From: Sinonovacula constricta
Taxonomy: Eukaryota; Mollusca; Bivalvia; Cardiida; Solecurtidae
Length of the DNA: 64,000 nt
Assembly: GCA_007844125.1 (NCBI GenBank)
Contig: CM017563.1
Location: 30,122,328 to 30,186,327, forward strand
Reading direction: 5' to 3'
Shown: one piece after another, positions 61,801 to 64,000 of the stretch
Layout: every line of letters begins with the position of its first letter
Numbering within the stretch: position 1 is the stretch's first letter
Made by a program: the position numbers and the translations under genes
Notes under the pieces: generated by a model
Told to the model about the DNA's origin: nothing
The model's database searches: none
What the model saw: the letters and a program-made list of their open reading frames with translations, nothing else

Positions 61801-62487
61801 GAGTGACTTTGTGTCCTGTATTGTGATTGGTTGGTTTGCTGGTTGTAGTTATATTGGTTTTGTGTCCTGTGAGGTGATTGGTCCATATAAGGAATATGGG
61901 CAGTGTTTTGTGACTGAGAGTGTGGACTGATTAGAGAATTTTGTCTAAAAGATGTCTGGGAAAGGTTTAAGTTTTCTGGGCGAGACAGATGTTGTGTTGG
62001 GGACTCTACATAAGCACTATATTGCTGGGACTGGACTGGACACTGGTTTGAGTATGAATTTTCTGAGGGTGATGTACAGTATGAACTGTTATGAGTTGAT
62101 GATGGTGAGGCATAGTGGCTAGCAATTGATTGCTGATGATGTTGTTGCTGGTGCTGCAATGGGGACTGTTGTTGCTGATGAGTAAGATGGTAATGTGGAG
62201 ACATAGGTGATAGGTATGATGGTGTATATGAACTAGATGGTGTTGATGTTTCCATATGTCTGCTAGAACTTGGTAATGGGGAGTCAGCATAAACACTCAC
62301 ATAGTTTTGCTGGCTGGGTATCTGACTAGGGCCATAGTGTTGTATGGACCGTACATTATGTTGGATTGGGGAGGCAGGTTCTGGATGTGAGTCAAAATGA
62401 CCTGACACCCCTGGAGGTGGGTGAGGCCATGTGGGTGTGTTAGGGGAGGTAGCTTGGTAGCTTGGGCTGTGTGTTTTGTAATAAAAG
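31727..62487 (-). CDS. LRCH: LRCH-family protein (LRR and calponin homology), 3' nine-exon part with two alternative ends
   Basis: LRCH proteins are cortical scaffolds with N-terminal leucine-rich repeats and a C-terminal CH domain; vertebrate members bind DOCK GEFs. Shared exons on the minus strand are 62487-61654, 57894-57778, 57439-57121, 56107-55985, 54061-53713, 46481-46378, 45148-45011 and 44117-44040. A terminal exon then follows at either 42024-41791 (membrane form, 764 complete codons before the stop in this window) or 31849-31727. All junctions keep phase. The CH domain is clear: SSRLKRSLPDNISDAL, DGVLLCNLINQMRPRSV, VHVPSPAVPKLPLPKCRKN, VENFLEACRKMGVPK, the last two near identical to LRCH1-4. 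The long middle is disordered, rich in Ser, Pro and Gln. No LRR is present; those exons should lie beyond 64000. Which of the four vertebrate paralogues it matches best cannot be said; it is probably the single invertebrate LRCH. Confidence 0.92.
32271..32555. repeat. Poly-C run and 24-27-bp tandem repeat
   Basis: A 20-base C run (32291-32310) is followed by about ten copies of a unit like cctcacctagcatgccttta with ctta spacing. Lies in the LRCH intron before terminal exon 2. Confidence 0.85.
32556..34407. other. LRCH intron, AT-rich
   Basis: No exon recognised. A short sequence near 33790-33870 (ggaccaccttgttaagtgga) may be an old repeat remnant. Confidence 0.4.
34408..34610 (+). repeat. 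Dispersed 200-bp repeat V, copy 2
   Basis: Begins acatgtgaaatctcctgctt and ends gttggcatgtgt. Interior matches 17506-17706 almost throughout (ctccctacttggaaacagat). Confidence 0.7.
34691..35250. repeat. Dispersed repeat with about 130-bp internal units
   Basis: Starts agagagccatgatggccctt and ends gtgagctaaaaa. Inside, three units each carry aagtttggtgaa, a ttgggc/gtggcc segment, gttttcacaaggtttttct and gacctact before a cacgtgaccca-like segment. The ends and the unit pattern resemble a repeat common in marine invertebrate genomes; I cannot name the family. Confidence 0.6.
35251..36099. other. LRCH intron, AT-rich
   Basis: No exon or clear repeat recognised. Confidence 0.4.
36100..36639. 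repeat. 12/11-bp TGATATTGTTTG minisatellite
   Basis: Units gatattgtttgt or gatattgttggt (12 bp) are mixed with gatatatctgt (11 bp), over 540 bp. All minus-strand frames stay open through it, giving a 225-codon frame of SQTISPTIS and QQYHRYITN type that is not a gene. It lies between the two alternative LRCH terminal exons. Confidence 0.95.
37075..37268 (-). repeat. tRNA-like SINE fragment, unclassified
   Basis: Reversed, it has an A-box-like stretch (tagcacaagtggaagagtgt) and a B-box-like ggagtcaaaccc, and a second B-box-like site near 37096. It differs from families I and II. Confidence 0.4.
37371..37545 (-). repeat. SINE family II, partial
   Basis: Reversed, the tail atatgaccataattg and body tagctgacctgcgatgcgcc match family II. 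The tRNA-like head is degraded. Confidence 0.6.
37818..38022 (-). repeat. Dispersed 200-bp repeat V, copy 3 (inverted)
   Basis: Ends acatgtgaacttttt and gaattcacatgta form an inverted pair. The interior is the reverse complement of copies 1 and 2 (RC contains tggagggaaactcccactt). Confidence 0.72.
38868..39172 (-). mobile_element. tRNA-derived SINE (family I), full length
   Basis: Reversed, it has the A-box (ggtagcgcaattggtaaagc), the B-box (ggttcaatcctggg), the central body and the tail. A perfect 13-bp duplication, agtatggtattgt, lies at 38855-38867 and 39173-39185. Sense to LRCH. Confidence 0.92.
39762..41030. repeat. 34-bp minisatellite, about 37 copies
   Basis: The unit gtctgttttacccttaggtt plus cattatatcctcag repeats about every 34 bp. 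Variants alternate (cattatatcctcag/catcataccctcag). It lies 760 bp beyond the stop of LRCH terminal exon 1, between the alternative ends. Confidence 0.96.
41791..42024 (-). CDS. LRCH: LRCH alternative terminal exon 1: CH end plus membrane anchor
   Basis: Acceptor gtttcag, then 77 codons and TAG at 41791-41793. The first 25 residues (ASLCTVEDIVGECRPYRVAL, TVHWL) are a CH C-terminal helix homologous to the other terminal exon. A charged hinge (TRRDELTNSD) follows, then a hydrophobic span of about 22-24 residues (TYLCLCILIVTLSVCLLHVC) and a 17-residue tail. Vertebrate LRCH4 likewise ends in a membrane segment after its CH domain. A single C-terminal segment with a short tail predicts a tail-anchored protein with its LRR and CH parts in the cytosol, unless an N-terminal signal exists outside the window. 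Confidence 0.9.
   Translation of the reverse strand, partial: ASLCTVEDIVGECRPYRVALTVHWLTRRDELTNSDTLATYLCLCILIVTLSVCLLHVCLVGDHGGGWASWWCRHSCG
42025..44039. other. LRCH intron before terminal exon 1
   Basis: No additional exon recognised; AT-rich with no strong repeat. Confidence 0.4.
44040..44117 (-). CDS. LRCH: LRCH exon: CH domain, KCRKNVENFL segment
   Basis: 26 codons, phase 0 to 0. It encodes PKLPLPKCRKNVENFLEACR followed by KMGVPK, the best-conserved LRCH CH motif. Acceptor is atttcag. The donor is gttaga, the only one of eight LRCH donors here without a purine at +3. This is the shared exon that joins to either terminal exon. Confidence 0.95.
44236..44548 (-). mobile_element. tRNA-derived SINE (family I)
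   Basis: Reversed, the A-box side reads gtaacgcaataggtagagta and the B-box is ttcgatcccc. The body and tail (RC of gtttattgggtttatcgtcc) are complete. No exact duplication was found. It ends about 120 bp upstream (transcript sense) of the CH exon at 44117. Confidence 0.8.
44560..44812. repeat. About 38-bp diverged tandem repeat
   Basis: Units like gttcaccaaccatggttgag plus actaagacaaaaggttgt repeat about six to seven times with divergence. It abuts the head of the SINE at 44236-44548. Confidence 0.75.
45011..45148 (-). CDS. LRCH: LRCH exon: CH domain, first half
   Basis: 46 codons, phase 0 to 0, acceptor attacag and donor gtaaga. It encodes ISSRLKRSLPDNISDALSDG, VLLCNLINQMRPRSV and ASVHVPSPAV. 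This matches the LRCH CH signature (DGVxLCxLxNxxRPRSVxS and HVPSPAV) so closely that it identifies the gene. Confidence 0.95.
45177..45500. repeat. 17/34-bp minisatellite next to a splice acceptor
   Basis: The unit tttagatggcggtgaaa alternates with tttagatggtggtgaag. On the minus strand it reads CA/CT-rich and ends 28 bp before the acceptor of the CH exon 45148-45011. Confidence 0.93.
45845..46275 (+). repeat. Dispersed repeat fragment with conserved-looking frame
   Basis: The section tgagaagaagggcgctcgtt, ccaccacctcgg and gcatgggagcggtcagccag looks like a repeat I associate with many marine animal genomes, preceded by gcgctgtacac-type sequence. A 61-codon frame (RRRALVPPPRTYNRMGAV) crosses it. 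The family is not identified and it is not an LRCH exon. Confidence 0.4.
46378..46481 (-). CDS. LRCH: LRCH exon: helix before the CH domain
   Basis: 104 nt, acceptor ctgtcag, donor gtaggt. It encodes MTNAQVRMLDESFTMRRHH then ELHKENSDQIEALRK. Its first two bases complete a Val codon with the G left by 53713, which confirms the join across a 7.2-kb intron. The peptide runs directly into TISSRLKRSLP, as in LRCH proteins where a helix precedes the CH domain. Confidence 0.9.
46482..47874. other. LRCH intron, AT-rich
   Basis: No exon or clear repeat recognised. Confidence 0.4.
48478..48561 (+). pseudogene. Pogo/Tigger-type transposase N-terminus relic
   Basis: ATG to TAG encodes 27 residues including SYTAGFKLKVVSYAKENGNR. 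This resembles the start of the helix-turn-helix found in pogo/Tigger transposases and their domesticated relatives. No catalytic region was found after it. Confidence 0.6.
48731..48948. repeat. 109-bp tandem duplication inside the pogo-like element
   Basis: Two copies begin atgaaccaccatccgatgc and atgaaccaccatctgatgc, 109 bp apart. Both end with ccagtatgctgtaaat. They differ at scattered positions, so the duplication is old. Confidence 0.8.
49815..50308 (-). mobile_element. TIR element family III, copy d
   Basis: Ends aaggtggtatccgacagttt and aaactgtcaaagagcacctt are inverted copies with few changes. The interior is inverted relative to copies a and b (RC contains gctgcacagttagctatttt). In the large LRCH intron. 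Confidence 0.8.
50309..51558. other. LRCH intron, AT-rich
   Basis: No exon or clear repeat recognised. Confidence 0.4.
51559..52111. mobile_element. hAT-like non-autonomous element
   Basis: Starts agggctgtcgtggta and ends acgtgacagccct, an inverted pair typical of hAT termini. The flanking 8-mers ggttcagt (51551-51558) and agttcatt (52112-52119) match at six of eight positions, consistent with an aged 8-bp duplication. It has no transposase gene. Confidence 0.6.
52112..53712. other. LRCH intron, no feature seen
   Basis: Open frames at 53261-53512 (+) and read-through past the donor at 53713 have no recognisable protein content. Confidence 0.4.
53713..54061 (-). CDS. LRCH: LRCH linker exon, basic Ser/Ala-rich
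   Basis: 349 nt between acceptor gttcag and donor gtaggc, starting phase 0 and ending phase 1. It encodes RSSGSTSSEDDRKRSTPTRS, YQQPPASSVAKSGSTAS and ends near SSVDKSKRGGA. Higher GC than its surroundings marks it as coding. Low-complexity basic/Ser composition suggests a disordered, possibly microtubule- or membrane-facing linker (inference). Confidence 0.87.
54836..55471. repeat. 44-bp minisatellite with longer variants
   Basis: The unit ttctagattttggttgccca plus ctaatacccagatgggaaac caag repeats every 44 bp over about 14 copies. Some copies carry an extra stretch of about 15 bp (tgtgttttagatttt). In LRCH intron 55985-54061. Confidence 0.94.
55985..56107 (-). CDS. LRCH: LRCH linker exon, charged helix
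   Basis: 41 codons, phase 0 to 0, acceptor ttgacag and donor gtaaca. It encodes DEEIRRSQSSLKGSGVG and GEQRLRTIQKEAANNLINR; the latter looks helical and resembles the charged stretch before the CH domain in LRCH proteins. Because both phases are 0, skipping it would keep the frame. Confidence 0.87.
56135..56460 (+). mobile_element. tRNA-derived SINE (family I), full length
   Basis: A-box (aatgagtagagcttcggctc), B-box (ggttcgatcccagg), body and tail (caataaagccaataaa) are all present. A 10-bp duplication, tatataattt, flanks it at 56125-56134 and 56461-56470. It is antisense to LRCH and begins 28 bp upstream (transcript sense) of the exon 56107-55985. Confidence 0.9.
56609..56765 (-). repeat. 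SINE family I, truncated and diverged
   Basis: Holds the family I 3' half reversed (gtttgttggatttatcttcc, atggtgtcaacttaaagc, ttcctgacaccagg). The tRNA-like head is missing. Confidence 0.65.
57121..57439 (-). CDS. LRCH: LRCH linker exon, Ser/Thr/Pro-rich
   Basis: 319 nt between acceptor ttccag and donor gtgaga. It encodes GPVDESPSINGSTPTHPS, DSSPNSAIYMTPPQSVAS and a basic Ser-rich end (DRKSSVSSTTSSSSRSG, AKKSNMNQ). Phases match both neighbours. It is a disordered, probably phosphorylated linker. Confidence 0.87.
57778..57894 (-). CDS. LRCH: LRCH linker exon with two in-frame acceptors
   Basis: Donor AAA|gtaagg ends it in phase 2. The encoded peptide reads SSSFKEERRTEQTYRR then TTSDQRLPGAPPRTLT. 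Two acceptors, gtgtag (start 57894) and ttccag (start 57873), are 21 nt apart. Both fit the incoming phase, so a seven-residue optional segment is possible. The frame is fixed by the next exon, which needs two incoming bases. Confidence 0.82.
57895..58624. other. LRCH intron, AT-rich
   Basis: No exon or clear repeat recognised. Confidence 0.4.
58625..58865 (-). mobile_element. tRNA-derived SINE (family II), near full length
   Basis: Reversed, the head reads gccttggcacagtggtagag (A-box) and the B-box is gggttcgagtccc. The body gatcttccagctgacttgcg and tail gttaatggtcgctgcgatat follow. It is the best-preserved family II copy here and defines its structure. Confidence 0.8.
58866..59384. other. 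LRCH intron, AT-rich
   Basis: No exon or repeat recognised. Confidence 0.4.
59385..60790. repeat. 70-bp minisatellite made of two 35-bp halves, about 19 copies
   Basis: The halves agtatagacacaatatggac plus attaaagctaggtga and agtatagacacaatatggaa plus attaaggcaa alternate with a strict 70-bp period from about 59550. Variants (gaaagt/taaagt; gtacaatatgg) recur at multiples of 70. The left edge and the right edge after 60690 are decayed. In the LRCH intron between 61654 and 57894. Confidence 0.97.
60791..61653. other. LRCH intron, no feature seen
   Basis: AT-rich sequence without recognisable exon or repeat, up to the donor at 61653. Confidence 0.4.
61654..62487 (-). CDS. LRCH: LRCH exon: long Q/S/P/H/Y-rich linker
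   Basis: An 834-nt exon between acceptor ttttacag and donor gtatgt, starting with the last base of a codon and ending in phase 2. It encodes about 277 residues without globular character, with Gln/His runs (HLTHQQQQSPLQHQQQHHQQ) and many Ser/Pro/Tyr. The preceding exon is outside the window or unrecognised. Assignment to LRCH rests on strand and phase continuity (AG plus G or T of the next exon) and on its place before the CH exons. It is unusually long for one exon here and is likely an intrinsically disordered linker. Confidence 0.82.
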
Positions 62488-63320
62488 CTGTAAAACAAGA
62501 AAGAAACACAAAATGCAACAGAATGCAAAAAAGTAACAAGATTCCATTACTACAAATAAGCTATGGTGCAGGCATTAAGAGCAGAACAAATATAGCATCA
62601 CATTGACATCATGCAGTCTTTGTGCATGGCATCATATAACTTCTAAAAAAACTTTGTTGATTAATCTGCAAGTATTTTTGGCATTCCCACAAAAGAGATG
62701 AAAATACAATTTATAAACAACAAGAACTATTTAGGAAAAATAGCCCATGAGACTTGCCAAAGATACTGCTATCATGCCAGTTGATTTTTAAAAGTCTATG
62801 CAGGTATTATACATATCAGACAAGTAAGCTGGAAAAAATATCACAGACAAGAAATATTCAATAAATATGTCAAAGGACCCTAACTCTATTACAATTTTGC
62901 CGAGCAAAATATATTTAATAGGACAAAGGGCAATTACTCAGTGAAAATTAAAGTAAGCATGGCATGCTTTCATCTAGTGCAAGTATTACTGATACTGGTA
63001 TTTGTTGTGATGCTAGAGAACAAATCAACCAATAGTAGCTGAGAAACAGTGCAGATACAATATAATCAACAAATATAAAAAGGGCCATAACTCATTTAAA
63101 ATTACGTCATTCATGATAAGCTATTGATATGGCCAAACAGACATGGTACTTATAACAGCCAAAGAGTTAAATCAAAATCTGAAAAACTATAGCAAACCCT
63201 CTATACTATGTATATGGGAGTTTAATTATACACCAACTATGACAATGAAATATGGATACATTCAATTAGTTTGAAGATTTATTCAGCCAGTTCATTGTAT
63301 TAGAACCAACACACTTTATG
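62488..63320. other. LRCH intron upstream of the linker exon
   Basis: No LRR-coding exon found; AT-rich. The upstream LRCH exons are expected beyond the window. Confidence 0.45.
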
Positions 63321-63631
63321 TGTTTATTGGGTTTATTGTCCCATCAAGAGTATATCAGTTAACTGGAGATCATGTTCTTGTGAAGCATATATAGTGCTGC
63401 CTTCATTGTGAATAGCATGCCCTGAACATGTGGCATGATATCACCCCAGTCACATTATCCTGAAACTGGGCCAACCAGTTGTGGAACTACCCTTATATTT
63501 GCTTGAGCGTTAGCAAGGGAGCTATACCACCACCATTTTTAATCACTTTGGTATGTCATGGCCCGAGATCGAACCCAGGGCCTCCTGTACCTGGAGCCGC
63601 CTCTCCACCGATTGTGCTACCAGGTCTGGTT
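63321..63631 (-). mobile_element. tRNA-derived SINE (family I)
   Basis: Reversed, the A-box side (gtagcacaatcggtggagag), the B-box (ggttcgatct), the central body and tail are all present. No exact flanking duplication found. Sense to LRCH. Confidence 0.82.
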
Positions 63632-64000
63632 CACAATTTATTTAATACATTATATAAAGCATCTTGAAAACACAAGTAGAAAGAATACATTACCAGGCAT
63701 CATTTTTCAAAATGGTATTTATTATTTTGTTGAGAAATATGTATTAACGCAGAGCATATGTTCTTAATGAGAATATTTTGACTGTTTCACACAATATTCA
63801 TCAGCTTTCTGATGTTTGTTCACAATGTGCCACATGACATAAAAGTTTAAATATTACATTAAGAAAATATGTCCTGTATGTATAAAATATTTCTCAACAA
63901 AAAGAATCCAGAACAAGACATCAACCTACATTGTTGATATTTATGTGATCTACTTACACACTTCAAATTGTTTTTATTTACTGAAAACTGAACAAATCCT
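63632..64000. other. LRCH intron, window end
   Basis: No feature recognised. Confidence 0.4.

Noticed and set aside
62488..63320. Search for LRCH leucine-rich repeat exons
   Set aside because: No LxxLxLxxN-type coding sequence with splice sites was found on the minus strand before the window end.

Overview
The window looks like nuclear DNA of an invertebrate animal, most likely a bivalve mollusc. This rests on AT-rich sequence, short exons in long introns with GT/AG borders, tRNA-derived SINEs, DD34D mariner relics and many minisatellites. I cannot name the species. Two real protein-coding genes are present. Both run off an edge of the window, and they converge tail to tail.

Left, + strand (417-8632): the last six coding exons of DAW1 (dynein assembly factor with WD repeats 1; ODA16/WDR69). 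They encode about 235 residues of WD40 propeller and end at the family's usual C-terminus. The introns hold SINEs, a 35-bp tandem array and a complete-ended but broken mariner element (6956-8151).

Middle (about 8.9-31.7 kb): no gene recognised. It holds a 1.8-kb, 55-bp minisatellite with higher-order structure (12.39-14.20 kb). It also holds several terminal-inverted-repeat element families, including one element nested inside another (19744-20530 within 19587-20847), and other tandem arrays.

Right, - strand (62487 down to 31727): the 3' part of an LRCH gene (leucine-rich repeat and calponin homology domain protein). The LRR exons should lie beyond 64000. Nine exons join in consistent phase from a Q/S/P/H/Y-rich linker into a C-terminal CH domain. 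The last part of the CH domain is encoded twice, by two paralogous terminal exons. One (41791-42024) adds a hydrophobic membrane segment and short tail, like vertebrate LRCH4. The other (31727-31849), about 10 kb further on, gives a short soluble end like LRCH1/LRCH3. Both fit the phase of the shared CH exon at 44040-44117, so one gene probably makes a membrane-anchored and a soluble LRCH by choice of terminal exon. This is the most interesting observation here. The LRCH introns are full of minisatellites (12-, 34-, 17/34-, 38-, 44- and 70-bp units), SINEs, a pogo-like element and a hAT-like element.
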